DNA of 64,000 nucleotides from Scatosoma sp045576335 (GTDB taxonomy: Bacteria; Bacillota; Clostridia; Christensenellales; Borkfalkiaceae): NCBI GenBank assembly GCA_045576335.1, contig JAZNGH010000013.1:15374-79373 (forward strand). Reading direction: 5' to 3'. A program made the translations under genes and the position numbers. Under the pieces are notes generated by a model that had not been told where the DNA came from, made no database searches, and saw nothing but the letters and a program-made list of their open reading frames with translations. This document shows positions 8,850 to 19,476 of the stretch, piece by piece (position 1 is the stretch's first letter; each line of letters starts with the position of its first letter).

Positions 8850-10085
8850 TCACAAGTCGATGACCATTCCACCGTTTAAGCGAGATTGCTCGGCGGCAAA
8901 ACCTACTTTATGACTTTCTATCGATTTCGCTATATCCGTAGTAACCTTGGAGGGCATACCGTTAAATTCGCCGATTATGTTTTTCATGAGATAAAAATCT
9001 CCGCCGCCATGACCGTAGCTACTCTTATAATACTCGTCTATATTGATATCTTTTTTCTCATATCCGAATACGTTAGTATGCAGTATCTGCTCCTCCATAG
9101 AACCGTACAAATCACCCTTTTCACAATGAATATGTATCGTTCTGGACATGCTTTTAGAAAACGCTGTCATAGTCAGATGTGCCGTAGCCCCGTCCTCAAA
9201 CTGCATATTGACAACTTGATTATCCACTACGTCGTTATCGCATTCAAATACGCATCTCCCGTACGGTCCGTTCTTCAAAGCGTCCATCAAGCCCTCTCTG
9301 GTCGGATTGACCATAACGGTATCGATAGGCCAAGCAGCATACCCCTTATCAAAATGGTCCGTTATATAAAACTTTTCAGCGTCATACGCGCATTTTCCCT
9401 GTTCAGGACAGCCCAAACACCGCTTGGTATGTCCTTCGGGCGCATTTTCCTTTTTGAAATAAGCAAGTGAGCCGAACGAGGATACCTTTTTACATTTTTG
9501 ATTCATAAACCAGCAAATCAAATCCAAATCGTGGCAACATTTCGCAATAATCATCGGCGAAGATTGTGCTTTATTGCGCCAATGCCCGCGAACGAAGCTG
9601 TGCGCTTGATGCCAATAGCCTACGTTCTCAACCAAATCCATAGTTACGATTTTGCCGTATTTACCGGACGAAAGCTCGTCCTTGATAACCGTATAAAACG
9701 GCGCGTACCGCAAGACGTGACATACTGAAATTTTTTTATTCAATCTTACGGACGCTTCGTAAATTGCCATTACGTCTTCAAGATTAGTGGCTATAGGCTT
9801 TTCAAGCAACAAATTATACCCCACTTCCATTGCGCGTATCGCGTGTTCACGGTGCTGTGCATCTTGCGTGGCAACGATACAAAGCTCTGCAAATTTGCCC
9901 GCGTTAAAAAATTCGTTGACGTCCGTAAAAAGCCTATCGTCGGGAAGATTATATTTTTCCTTCGCCAACTTTAAGCAATTTTCGTTAATATCACAAACTG
10001 CTACTACCTTACCGATTTTTGCACAATCGGCTATGTCGATATAATGCGCTCCTCTTGAACCAAAACCAACGACTGCTATATCCAT
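8850..10085 (-). CDS. Gfo/Idh/MocA-family NAD(P)-dependent oxidoreductase
   Basis: A 411-aa protein with an N-terminal Rossmann fold (IAVVGFGSRGAHY at the start, VVAVCDIN at the end of the second strand) and the family EKP motif in LLLEKPIATNLEDV. The C-terminal half has the two-domain Gfo/Idh/MocA beta-sheet layout (HCEKGDLYGSMEEQ). The family oxidises or reduces sugar hydroxyls, sometimes as part of oxidative glycoside cleavage. A cysteine cluster (CLGCPEQGKC) lies in the insertion typical of the subgroup linked to glycan degradation. It sits between the two GH94-like genes with 20-32-nt gaps, so it probably modifies one of the released sugars. Cytoplasmic. Confidence 0.9.
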   Translation of the reverse strand: MDIAVVGFGSRGAHYIDIADCAKIGKVVAVCDINENCLKLAKEKYNLPDDRLFTDVNEFFNAGKFAELCIVATQDAQHREHAIRAMEVGYNLLLEKPIATNLEDVMAIYEASVRLNKKISVCHVLRYAPFYTVIKDELSSGKYGKIVTMDLVENVGYWHQAHSFVRGHWRNKAQSSPMIIAKCCHDLDLICWFMNQKCKKVSSFGSLAYFKKENAPEGHTKRCLGCPEQGKCAYDAEKFYITDHFDKGYAAWPIDTVMVNPTREGLMDALKNGPYGRCVFECDNDVVDNQVVNMQFEDGATAHLTMTAFSKSMSRTIHIHCEKGDLYGSMEEQILHTNVFGYEKKDINIDEYYKSSYGHGGGDFYLMKNIIGEFNGMPSKVTTDIAKSIESHKVGFAAEQSRLNGGMVIDL

Positions 10086-10117
10086 ATAAAACCTCCAAAA
10101 GCAAACGCTTTCAATTT

Positions 10118-12643
10118 TTAATCGTTTATTACAATATCGTAACGCTTCTCGTACGGGCTATTAAGATAAATTTTGCTCGTTAATCGGTCTTCGTCATAAG
10201 AGCCTTCCACCTCTTTGCCGTTTACCGTAAACGTCCGTTTTCCTTTGCCCGTGTTCGTATACACGATATTCAAACAAGTATCTTTAATAGGCAACGAAAT
10301 TGTGAATGCGTCAAACGGCAAATAATTTGCAGGTGCAATTGTTATACCGTCTAAATCCGGCTCGATACCAAAAGCGCATCTGACGAGCGTTTTTATCAAT
10401 ACCGTTCCGCTACCCGTAAACCAGTCACCGAGCGATTCACCGTCGTAACCGCTTTCAGGGTCGTAAATATAAGAGTTAGGCATTACGAAGGGCGAAAGCG
10501 AAACCTTTTCGTGGCATATCGGCAATACTTTATAAATTTGCTCCCAAGCCTTTTTTGCTTCACCCATCTTAAACAACGACCATACGCCGAACAACGTTGC
10601 ATGAATATACGTCGCCCCGTTTTCGGCCGCGCCCTTGGGAAGAAGTATAATACGCCCTACGTCTTTGTTTCTTTCGCTGAAATACGGCTCAAAGGTTTTC
10701 ATTCCGTATTTACTGTCTAATCTATCGTACGCTGATAAAATATCTTTTTTAAGAGATTTATCCCAGTTTATTGCTTCGGATAATACCCAATACGCGTTTG
10801 CAGTCAAGCCGTCTCTGCTTTCACCGTCGCTGTCCAAAAAGCTTCCTACGAGGAATTTCCTTTTATCGCCCCAGCCGTGCAATATTTTGCGGTTAGAATC
10901 GCCGTCGCTGACCACCGCATAATTTAACAGCCCTTTCTTGATGCTTTCCGCACATTGCGTATACTTCTTTATCAAGTCGTCGTATCCGCCGACCTTACCG
11001 AGAATTTCTTGCATTGAATTGAGATTACGCCATAACTGTAACGTAGCCATTACCGACACGCCGTTACCGTACGCGTCTGGCTCGTTTTCTTTTTTACCCA
11101 AACCGTCAACAGCATCGTTCCAATCTCCGTATAGAATTTTCAAGCAACCCGTTTCGTCGTCGATATTTGACAATAAATAATCCACGATTGCTATCACGTG
11201 CTCTAAAACGCTATCTCTTTTATGGCTAATGGATACGCTGTCGCCGATAAATTTATAATAGCCACATTCTTCATTTAATATTGAATAATCGTCACTAAAC
11301 GCCAAATATTCGTATATCGTTTCTATAATCCAAACGCCTTGATCGATATACGGTCTCATATCCATTCTGGGGATTGCACCTTTTGTTTGGGGATAGGAAT
11401 ATTGACGCGGCGGACGACCGTTTTCACCGATATAGCCCAAAGCCTCTATCATTTTTTTACGGCAATAAGGCGCAATCCACATCAACGCGCCTTCAAGCTG
11501 TTGAAAAATATCTCTAACCCCTGTAAAATAGCCCGCATAATTTTTTGCTCTTGAACAATATTCTACTTGCCTAAATACCGAATTGATAAATAATTCAAAG
11601 GTTTTCGTTTCAATATCCTTAACGCCTTCAAAAGAAATTTCAGGTATATTTTTATACAAGATATCGTCGCCTTTTTTATCCCCGACAAGCGCGTTGTCAA
11701 TATATTCGTTAGAGAAAATTTTTGGAGGATAATTCTCTATTGAGCTTTTTTCGTCGCTATAAGCCAAGCTGTAACTAACCGAGCAGCTTTCGCCCCCTTT
11801 CAATGAAAGTCTTATAATATCCCCTGCAACGGCAACGTCGCTTACGGCAACGACCTTTTTTTCTTGCGGGAAATAGCCGTTCACCAAGGCTTGCGACGAC
11901 GATAATTGATAACTTGTACCGCCAAAAAATTCTTCTCTGGACAACGTGGACGAGAACGTAACGTTATCTCCCCCGTCAACGGCACTTCTTACAAAGGAGC
12001 CGTAATGATACCAGCAAGTATTTCTGTCCATATATTCGATTACGTCAAATAAAAAGCCGTTTTCCGTCTTTACGCCCTTTCTGTAAAGCGCACTTTGTCC
12101 GCTATATACCGTTAATAAAATAGGATTACAATACGTTGCAATATACGTATCGATATCTTTATCGGTATCGTTTATCAAGCAAACGGAAAATCTTAAAATC
12201 TTTTTATTATCGATAAAAAGACGTAACACCGATGAAAACGTATCGGTTTTGACGATATAATACGCGGCAGAGGGTTGAAAAACGGTGTATCTTTTGACAT
12301 TGTTTTCTACCGCTTGTCGCGATTCACAGGTCATAGATACGGGAAAGTATTTCTCGCCTCGTTTTTCACCTATAAACATCTCAAAACAAGGAGTCGGGTC
12401 TTTTCCCATAACGTAAAACATACTTTCGGATACGCTAATTCTACCCGTCGTGTTTACCCACATCGTTGCGCCGTCGTACGTATAGGGATAGTGGCTGTAT
12501 CCCGTCTGTCTTTCGCCGCATACAATAGTGTCTTTATCAACAAAATAGCAGTTCTCTGGAATCCTCTTTTTTTCCCAATGCTCCTTATCTGCTTCAATAG
12601 AAGATATAATACGCAACAGCTCTTTCGCCTTTGAAACAAACAT
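10118..12643 (-). CDS. GH94-like glycoside phosphorylase (copy 2)
   Basis: An 841-aa paralogue of the protein at 6310-8829, collinear over its whole length. Shared blocks include KNYAGYFTGVRD, GYIGENGRPPRQYSY, YIDQGVW and YGDWNDAVDGLG (GDWND at 506-510). The predicted activity is phosphorolysis of a beta-linked disaccharide or a short oligosaccharide. The two copies are clearly diverged, so they may have different linkage or chain-length preferences rather than being a recent duplication. It lies 15 nt after the GH20-like gene, with AAAGGAGAAAG before the ATG. No secretion signal is present. Confidence 0.85.
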   Translation of the reverse strand: MFVSKAKELLRIISSIEADKEHWEKKRIPENCYFVDKDTIVCGERQTGYSHYPYTYDGATMWVNTTGRISVSESMFYVMGKDPTPCFEMFIGEKRGEKYFPVSMTCESRQAVENNVKRYTVFQPSAAYYIVKTDTFSSVLRLFIDNKKILRFSVCLINDTDKDIDTYIATYCNPILLTVYSGQSALYRKGVKTENGFLFDVIEYMDRNTCWYHYGSFVRSAVDGGDNVTFSSTLSREEFFGGTSYQLSSSQALVNGYFPQEKKVVAVSDVAVAGDIIRLSLKGGESCSVSYSLAYSDEKSSIENYPPKIFSNEYIDNALVGDKKGDDILYKNIPEISFEGVKDIETKTFELFINSVFRQVEYCSRAKNYAGYFTGVRDIFQQLEGALMWIAPYCRKKMIEALGYIGENGRPPRQYSYPQTKGAIPRMDMRPYIDQGVWIIETIYEYLAFSDDYSILNEECGYYKFIGDSVSISHKRDSVLEHVIAIVDYLLSNIDDETGCLKILYGDWNDAVDGLGKKENEPDAYGNGVSVMATLQLWRNLNSMQEILGKVGGYDDLIKKYTQCAESIKKGLLNYAVVSDGDSNRKILHGWGDKRKFLVGSFLDSDGESRDGLTANAYWVLSEAINWDKSLKKDILSAYDRLDSKYGMKTFEPYFSERNKDVGRIILLPKGAAENGATYIHATLFGVWSLFKMGEAKKAWEQIYKVLPICHEKVSLSPFVMPNSYIYDPESGYDGESLGDWFTGSGTVLIKTLVRCAFGIEPDLDGITIAPANYLPFDAFTISLPIKDTCLNIVYTNTGKGKRTFTVNGKEVEGSYDEDRLTSKIYLNSPYEKRYDIVIND

Positions 12644-12658
12644 ATCGTCTTTCTCCTT

Positions 12659-14488
12659 TTATATATTATTGCTACTGATGGTCATTGTAAAGTCATTCCA
12701 ATTCAGACGACCCGTTATCGGATGCTCGCCTTGGAACACTCTATCGAGAAGTTCAATTTCAAGCTCGGGAATGGAAGCAATTTCCCCGTCCAAATACGCT
12801 TTAAGACGGTTTCTGCAACTCGATACCCTTTCTTTTAAGCCGCCGATTCTATATTCCTGCACGTCAAAGCCGTACGTCTTATTGTCCGTCATCCATTGTA
12901 CACGGAAGGTATCTAACAATTTTGCAATATCTTCAACGATAACGCCCAACGTATCAACGATTTCAAACATCGTAGTCCTATCGTTTGCCTGATAAGCTTT
13001 ACGCAAGCGGACACCGATATCGTATTTGTTTACAAGCACTCGACAAAGGCATTCGACGGTGTCGAATACGTATTGATATTTACCCTTTTTCATTGCTGCC
13101 AAAGCCTGTTCAACGATTGCAAACGATTCTTTTTCTTCTTCTGTCACGTAACAATCGAACATACCCGAAAATACGTCGTTAAATAAGTGGTATTTATTGA
13201 TATTGGCGTAATCAAGATATTTCCCGCAACAGTTGTTTGCCCAGTCAAGTTTAAGATAATCTTCAAGCGTATAGCCTGTCAAAACCAAGAACTCTTTTTT
13301 TACGCTTTCGATATCGCCGTCACGTGTTTTCATGGCAAACGTAGCCATTGCAGGTAAGATGGCAAACGGTGAGGCCTCCGCACCGTTATCCCCCCAAGTG
13401 GTGTTTATAATATAAGACATATTATATTTTTTTGCCATTTTCACGCCCAAATTATGCGCGGTCATCGAGTAATTATTGCAAGGAACAAAGCCGTTCCACT
13501 TAAAGGACGCGGCGGCATAACCGACTTTTTGCGTCGCTCCTTCAAACGCCTCAAATAATTTCTCGTAAACCCTTACGCCCTCTTCGTTTATAGGAATACC
13601 GTATTGCCAATGACAAATTGAAACGTTTTTGGGGATTTTCTCTTTAACCTCTTGGGGTATGGTATAAATATTAGACACGTTCTTCGTTTGGTTGATTTTT
13701 GCCGCGAGCTTTAAGAACATATCTCCCCACATCATCAATGAAAAGCCGTACTTTTCGCCGATTTCGCTGACCCTTTGTAAATGTTTAAGCAATATCTCAT
13801 AAGAAGGTTGATATCCGTTCAAATCAAGATATTCCCCCCTGCCGACCAAATGAGCCTCGTCCATACCGATATGTACGCGACGCGTGGAATAGCATTGTGC
13901 AAGCGTTTTGAACATATTATCAATCAACGTGTAAATCCGCTCGTCGCCAACCAATAAAATATCTTCACAATCAAAGTGGTCTTGATATTCTTTATACCAT
14001 CTTTTAAGGGAATTCAAATGCGCCAAAACTTGAATTTGCGGGATTACTTCCATTCCGATTTCTTTACCGTATGCGTCGATTTCCTTCATTTCGGCAATAC
14101 TGTACCTTCCGCGAAGATATCCGAAAACCGGTTCGTCAATGACCTCATAGGTATCTTCGGTGTAAATCATAAACGCATTATAGCCCACCATCGCGGCTAT
14201 TCTCATCAACTTTTTAATCGTTTCAACGTTGATAACCGCATTTCTCGAACAGTCAACAAAGAAGATAACGTCCTCAAACTGTTTTTTTTCTGTAATCGTA
14301 TAATTTTCCAACTCTTCGTTCGTTTTTACGATTAACGCCGCTCTTAAAATATCGGCTCCTTCACAATATTGAACGTTCAAATCCTTGCCTGTCTTTTTAA
14401 TTTCTAAAAAATCACCCTTGCTGAAAACCGTTTGCTGTGGAAAGCTAAAATCGATTTCCTTTTTTATTTCATTGAATATTTTATCCAT
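12659..14488 (-). CDS. GH20-like beta-N-acetylhexosaminidase
   Basis: A TIM-barrel enzyme of about 609 aa resembling GH20 exo-beta-N-acetylglucosaminidases, which remove GlcNAc or GalNAc by substrate-assisted catalysis. The family's adjacent Asp-Glu pair is seen in RVHIGMDEAHLVGRG (D210-E211 from the chosen start). MVGYNAFMIYTEDTYE and GMEVIPQIQVLAHL match the preceding strands. The longest frame begins at 14530 and would overlap the upstream gene. The ATG at 14488 has AGGTGG five bases ahead and is preferred. No signal peptide is present, so it is intracellular. It sits in the long operon between the DUF4838 lipoprotein and a GH94-like phosphorylase. Confidence 0.82.
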   Translation of the reverse strand: MDKIFNEIKKEIDFSFPQQTVFSKGDFLEIKKTGKDLNVQYCEGADILRAALIVKTNEELENYTITEKKQFEDVIFFVDCSRNAVINVETIKKLMRIAAMVGYNAFMIYTEDTYEVIDEPVFGYLRGRYSIAEMKEIDAYGKEIGMEVIPQIQVLAHLNSLKRWYKEYQDHFDCEDILLVGDERIYTLIDNMFKTLAQCYSTRRVHIGMDEAHLVGRGEYLDLNGYQPSYEILLKHLQRVSEIGEKYGFSLMMWGDMFLKLAAKINQTKNVSNIYTIPQEVKEKIPKNVSICHWQYGIPINEEGVRVYEKLFEAFEGATQKVGYAAASFKWNGFVPCNNYSMTAHNLGVKMAKKYNMSYIINTTWGDNGAEASPFAILPAMATFAMKTRDGDIESVKKEFLVLTGYTLEDYLKLDWANNCCGKYLDYANINKYHLFNDVFSGMFDCYVTEEEKESFAIVEQALAAMKKGKYQYVFDTVECLCRVLVNKYDIGVRLRKAYQANDRTTMFEIVDTLGVIVEDIAKLLDTFRVQWMTDNKTYGFDVQEYRIGGLKERVSSCRNRLKAYLDGEIASIPELEIELLDRVFQGEHPITGRLNWNDFTMTISSNNI

Positions 14489-14513
14489 ATTACCACCTAT
14501 TTTTAGTCTATTT

Positions 14514-16490
14514 TTATAATCCTTTGGCAAGTTTTATTTCCTTAATCCATACGTCAAGGGTTTTTTGCTCTGATATTCTCCGCAACCCGAAATCACTCGC
14601 GTCTTTAAGGAATTTATTAAATACCGATTCAAAATCCGCCACGTCGTAGCCGTAATAATCGTAGGAATCAATTTTTATAAAAGTGTTACAAAGGTCCTCT
14701 GCCTTCACTCTTCTATACAATTTTTCCGCCGTTTCTCTATCTTCCATTTTTGAAATTATATCCAACGCCTCGTCAATAATTTCTTGTGCGGTATCAACGA
14801 AGCTTCTCGGGAACGTATCGTACAATGCAACGTGGTCAAAGCCGTGATATCTACCGCCAGACTCCGCATCCAGCATTGCCAAATGTCCCGTATAAAAGTC
14901 GAATAATTCTCTCATTTGCGGAGCAACGTCTTTATAATAATTCTTAAAGAAGTTATCGGTCAATTCGTCGACGTTACTATCCACGTCCCACGTCAATTTA
15001 CCAAAGAGATAATTACGCAAATAGTCGAAAGACGTCAGATTGCTTCCCGAAGCAGCTTCAATAAAAATATTTTCCGTCGCGCCCATGTCATAGTAATATT
15101 GCAATTCCTTTTGCATAGTCCCGAAATTGTTATAGAAAGGTAAATACGCCTTAAAATTAACGGTATAGCTCCACACTAAAAATCTGTCCGTGATTTTCTT
15201 CCAGTTTTCCAAATTCGGCAGGGTATCCGCAAGCTTGGAACAGTTTTCGTCGTCTATTTGATGCATACGGCACAAGCCGCTATCGCCGTATGCTATACGC
15301 GTATACAGCTTTTCGTGCGGAATACAGCTTTCGTCCGTCAACTGCCATTCTCCGTCAACCTTCGTCATCGGTGGTTTCGACGTTATACTATAAGCAAACA
15401 TTGAGTAAATAAGCGGTCTTTCGGGACAATTTTGCAATCTCCATTCTTCTACCCTTTCAACGACCTTGTTGCAAAATCTTATGTAGTATCCCGTTCCCGT
15501 ATAAGCACTAACTTCCAGCTGACAAGCGTTACAGCTACACCACGCGGTATTTGCGTCGTCCTGTCCCATTCCCACGATGTACGCTTCCGGTTTCGCTATC
15601 ACGTCTTTTATAATCAAATCGACGAAAGTATCAATTAAATCTTGGTTCGTCAAGCACAGTTGATGCCCCGTTTCATACCATTCGGGATGATACGTTTCGG
15701 GCTTTGAAGGGTCGTTGTACACTTCTTCCTTTAACATCTTACGAAGAACGTGCGCGTCACCGCCAATCCAAGTATTTATACCTAAATTCGTATGACCGAG
15801 CTTGGTTACAAATTCGTTCACGTATCTATACTTAAAAGAAGAATCCAAATCAGTCGTATGCATCGTTCCGTCTATAAATCTGGCGGCAAAATCAGGAACG
15901 TCCGTCAAATTAAAATCTTTCAGCTTCACGGAATCCGATTTTTCGTAATAAATCTCGTCTGCCGCATACGGCTCAAACCCAATTTGATGCTTTAAGAATT
16001 CATACACGCCGAAAGACGTTCCGGTATCCCTTCCGCCACAGATAAACACCAAATTATTCTTACGAATGATTTTATATCCGTCGCGACCGACTTCATCAAA
16101 TTCGACCGATATATTGCTTTCGGTAAGTAATTTAGTACGTCCCACCGAAATATACCGTTGATTCTCGTCATAAGTAAGCTCTGCATCGCTTACGATTGGC
16201 AGCTCAACCCCCGTCGCAAGCTCAAAATACGTTTGCAGTTCCGTAGCGGAAAATCTTTCATTGTCGCCAACGTTTTCGGTTACAACGATTTTGTAATCAG
16301 ATTGACCGTTGGAACATAAATCGATATTTGTAGCGGTAATTTCATTCGTATCGGTTGGAGTTTCGCTTGTACTGTCGCTACTATCGGTCGTACTGCTGCT
16401 ATTCGCGCCGTTATCACAAGCGAACACATTAAACAAGCATATTAACGTTAAAGCAATACCCACTATTTTTTTTATGAAATTATTTTTCAT
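14514..16490 (-). CDS. DUF4838 domain lipoprotein, probable glycan-active surface protein
   Basis: A 658-aa lipoprotein. The signal peptide ends in LFNVFAC (lipobox cysteine about residue 25), followed by a Ser/Thr-rich linker. Residues about 55-175 look like the N-terminal domain seen in GH20 and GH67 enzymes (FSATELQTYFELATGVELP). The DUF4838 region follows, with VGMGQDDANTAWCSCNACQ. DUF4838 proteins are common in polysaccharide loci and resemble glycosidases, but their activity is not established. Anchored outside the membrane, it could trim or bind the glycan before import. Gaps to its neighbours are 13 and 25 nt. Confidence 0.8.
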   Translation of the reverse strand: MKNNFIKKIVGIALTLICLFNVFACDNGANSSSTTDSSDSTSETPTDTNEITATNIDLCSNGQSDYKIVVTENVGDNERFSATELQTYFELATGVELPIVSDAELTYDENQRYISVGRTKLLTESNISVEFDEVGRDGYKIIRKNNLVFICGGRDTGTSFGVYEFLKHQIGFEPYAADEIYYEKSDSVKLKDFNLTDVPDFAARFIDGTMHTTDLDSSFKYRYVNEFVTKLGHTNLGINTWIGGDAHVLRKMLKEEVYNDPSKPETYHPEWYETGHQLCLTNQDLIDTFVDLIIKDVIAKPEAYIVGMGQDDANTAWCSCNACQLEVSAYTGTGYYIRFCNKVVERVEEWRLQNCPERPLIYSMFAYSITSKPPMTKVDGEWQLTDESCIPHEKLYTRIAYGDSGLCRMHQIDDENCSKLADTLPNLENWKKITDRFLVWSYTVNFKAYLPFYNNFGTMQKELQYYYDMGATENIFIEAASGSNLTSFDYLRNYLFGKLTWDVDSNVDELTDNFFKNYYKDVAPQMRELFDFYTGHLAMLDAESGGRYHGFDHVALYDTFPRSFVDTAQEIIDEALDIISKMEDRETAEKLYRRVKAEDLCNTFIKIDSYDYYGYDVADFESVFNKFLKDASDFGLRRISEQKTLDVWIKEIKLAKGL

Positions 16491-16503
16491 TTTTCACTCC
16501 TCC

Positions 16504-19440
16504 TTACCGAACGGTTACCGTTATTTTGACGACGTCATGGTTATACGCTGCATCACACGCATAATATCTGACGGTATACGTCCCTTTTTGCGTGAAAGTG
16601 TATTCCATGGTATCCGTTACGTTTTTAACGCCTAAATCACGTTCCGTCACAAATACGTATAATTGAGGCTCGGTGTCAAACGAATCGTAAACGCTGGCAG
16701 AAGTAAACTTAACCGTTTCCCCAACCGAACAAGTGATTTCCGTTTCACCGAAATATGCAATTCTCGGAGCCGATTTATCGAAAACGTATAACGTATATTC
16801 TAACGGTGTACTCCTTTCGTATGCGTTTTTCGCAATAAATTTGATAGAGTATTGACCGTACACGTCCGCAATGAACGACGCATCTTTTGTTACCTCGCCA
16901 CTTACGACACTACCGTCGGGTTTGGTAACTTCATAATCAAACGTATTGACGGTACTGAACATATCGTATACGTCGGCAAGCGGAAGCTCTACCTTCTCGC
17001 CGAAATTTGCTTCGGTCGGCATATTGTCTAACATGATAACCGACGGGAATAACGTAAGAGAATATTTTTTTACGTTTCCACGAAGATAGTCGGCACGAAG
17101 CGTCAACGTTCCCAATCTATAAAGACGGAGATTTGTTTCCGTCGGCGCCGATACGACTTCGATTTCTACCCAAGCGAGTTTGTTTGAAAAATCGTAAACG
17201 CTTTCAAGCGACAAAACCTTTGTGGGAGCAGAAGTCGAGCCCGTATACAGCGTTTTGTCCTTTATGAAGAATAACGTCCCCTCCGCGGCGGTTAATTGCC
17301 CGACGACGGTATTACTCTTGCCGTTACATTTTACCTGAATCGTATTTTCATCTGCTTGCGAAAATTCGATTTCAACCGTTTTGTTGGAATTGATAAAATC
17401 TATCAAAGAAAGATTTATCTTCGTTTGCTCTTGTATCTTATCAACCGAGAAACGAAAATCCAACGTTTCGGTATACAGCGGGTTAAAGTACGAAATTTGT
17501 GCACAATCTTGCCCTTCATTCATTTTGAAACCCAAGTATTTTTCTTCGTCCTCTTCGCCGTTATACGTAACCGCCACATTTTGGTCGTCGTAATCAAAAT
17601 AATCCCACAAATAAGCGTTTTTAGGGTCGATTAGCTCAACGTTAAAGGACCTCGTTTCTTTGACGTCGGTATAATCACGGCACCAAACCTCGTATTCAAC
17701 GGTTATTTGGTCACCGAACTTTTCAATGGAAGGAACGAATTGATAATCGTGTATTTCTTCCACCACCGATGCCTTTTCGCCAACGCCTTTTACCGTAATT
17801 TTATTTATAGCGTTAAGTTTTTGTCCAGGCAAAGAGTAATAGTCGTAAGCATTCGGATTCGGTAAACGAACCGCTACGCCGCTAATCATACGAGGATACA
17901 TTCTCATTTCACTTTCGAAAACAGGTCCAAGCTCTTGCTTTACGCTACAAACGTATCCGTACGTTTTTTCTCTCCCCAAATAGTCCTTTGCGATATACGT
18001 CACGGAATAATCACCCGCAAAAGTGGGAATGAAGTATTCAAGATTTTCCCCGATTAAAGAATTGTCTGCCAAGCAACGAACCTGGGTCGTCAACGCAACG
18101 TTACCGCTACCACCGCTTACGGTCGCCTTCGGCAAAAGCACGAACTCGCCGACCGAGAAATCGGTTGCGTGCTCTTCAATTTCCAACTCTATGGGCGAAA
18201 TTGCATAAGTAGCATACAGTACGAAGTCCTTATATATTTGATTTCCGGCAGCGTCGCGCCCCACGTAACGCAACGTATAATACCCCTCAACGTCGGGGAC
18301 AAACGACGTGGTAAATGCCTCCTTCAAAAACTCGTTTGCCTTCGGTTTTTTAATATATACCACGGGCTGAATATCCCCCGACACCGTATCGTAAAATTCG
18401 ACGTCAAACAAGGGATACTCCATACCCACGTTCGCTTTCGGAATATTCTCATTATCGTAATCGGTCAAATAGCTCGGGCTTATGGTATCCGTCGCCGTAT
18501 CACCGTTCATAGGCGTATTTGCAAGATTAAGAATGACATACGACGCGGGCGTGTTCGTGATTCCGCCTATTTCAATACTGACCTTTACGCGGTTATTCGT
18601 GAAGCCCGCCCACTCCGTGCCTCCGCCGTAGGCGTTTGGAATACTCGTATCGTCCAAATCGAGAATACATTGTAAAACGTTATTGTCGTTTACCATCCAA
18701 ACGGATTTATCGTTGGCATCATATCTCAACGAATACGGCATTACCAGCATTTCGCTATTCTCTTTGCCCTTACCGCGACCACGAACTACGTTGTGAAACG
18801 CACCTACGCCGATTTCCATACCAAGACTGTGCCATTGCGTAGGCAAAATGGCTTTCTGCCCGTAACGATACCCCGCAGAAACACCATTGCTCGCATTCAC
18901 CTTTACCCAGGTATGAGCCGAAGCATAGTTAGAGGTAGCGGAGTTCGTTATAGGATTCGACATCAAATATACGGAAAACCAGTTATTTTCGTCGTCAGCG
19001 TCAGTAAATGTAATCGTCATCTGATTGAAATCAAAATCCAACCGCGGATTGCTTGAAATAGGCAAAACGTCAATCAGCTTATCCTCTTTCGTGAAGCCGT
19101 CCAAATCAATAATATTATTGAACGTGACGTAATCCATCGCCGAAGTCGTGCTGACCATAACGCCGTTTGTTTGCCAGTCCTCCAAATCGCCTTCCTCAAC
19201 GAAGGTAATCGTCCCCTCCTGACTAATATACCCACTTTTTGCAATGTCGGGTACGTCGACGTTTTCACTGATTACTGCCCCGTTACCGCTTGACGCCCAT
19301 AAAGAAGCAGGCGAAACGGAGTTGGTTTCCGCATTAACGTCAGAATGATTAAACACCGCAACACCGCTCGCAAAAAACGTTGCAGCCAAAAGCGCAAGGC
19401 TCACACAATATTTTAATTTTCTATTTTTTAGTTTTTTCAT
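16504..19440 (-). CDS. Secreted multi-domain protein with Ig-like repeats
   Basis: A 978-aa exported protein with a signal peptide (KYCVSLALLAATFFASGVAV). Residues about 60-340 form a beta-rich module with a LamG/jelly-roll look. A segment there (NNRVKVSIEIGG, then ASYVILNLA) is weakly like the repeated module of the proteins at 23168-30874. Several Ig-like/DUF5011-type domains follow, recognisable by recurring endings such as YTLRYVGRDAAGN, YSVTYIAKDYLG, YSIKFIAKNAY and YTVRYYACDAAYN. No LPXTG motif or C-terminal membrane helix is visible, so attachment is unclear. Its place next to the ABC permeases suggests glycan capture. No enzyme motif was recognised. Confidence 0.75.
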   Translation of the reverse strand: MKKLKNRKLKYCVSLALLAATFFASGVAVFNHSDVNAETNSVSPASLWASSGNGAVISENVDVPDIAKSGYISQEGTITFVEEGDLEDWQTNGVMVSTTSAMDYVTFNNIIDLDGFTKEDKLIDVLPISSNPRLDFDFNQMTITFTDADDENNWFSVYLMSNPITNSATSNYASAHTWVKVNASNGVSAGYRYGQKAILPTQWHSLGMEIGVGAFHNVVRGRGKGKENSEMLVMPYSLRYDANDKSVWMVNDNNVLQCILDLDDTSIPNAYGGGTEWAGFTNNRVKVSIEIGGITNTPASYVILNLANTPMNGDTATDTISPSYLTDYDNENIPKANVGMEYPLFDVEFYDTVSGDIQPVVYIKKPKANEFLKEAFTTSFVPDVEGYYTLRYVGRDAAGNQIYKDFVLYATYAISPIELEIEEHATDFSVGEFVLLPKATVSGGSGNVALTTQVRCLADNSLIGENLEYFIPTFAGDYSVTYIAKDYLGREKTYGYVCSVKQELGPVFESEMRMYPRMISGVAVRLPNPNAYDYYSLPGQKLNAINKITVKGVGEKASVVEEIHDYQFVPSIEKFGDQITVEYEVWCRDYTDVKETRSFNVELIDPKNAYLWDYFDYDDQNVAVTYNGEEDEEKYLGFKMNEGQDCAQISYFNPLYTETLDFRFSVDKIQEQTKINLSLIDFINSNKTVEIEFSQADENTIQVKCNGKSNTVVGQLTAAEGTLFFIKDKTLYTGSTSAPTKVLSLESVYDFSNKLAWVEIEVVSAPTETNLRLYRLGTLTLRADYLRGNVKKYSLTLFPSVIMLDNMPTEANFGEKVELPLADVYDMFSTVNTFDYEVTKPDGSVVSGEVTKDASFIADVYGQYSIKFIAKNAYERSTPLEYTLYVFDKSAPRIAYFGETEITCSVGETVKFTSASVYDSFDTEPQLYVFVTERDLGVKNVTDTMEYTFTQKGTYTVRYYACDAAYNHDVVKITVTVR

Positions 19441-19476
19441 ATAAAATTACTCCTAACGGTTATAGCTCGTTGTCGC

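Noticed and set aside
14489..14530. Longer start for the GH20-like gene
   Set aside because: It overlaps the upstream gene, and AGGTGG sits at the right distance only for the ATG at 14488.
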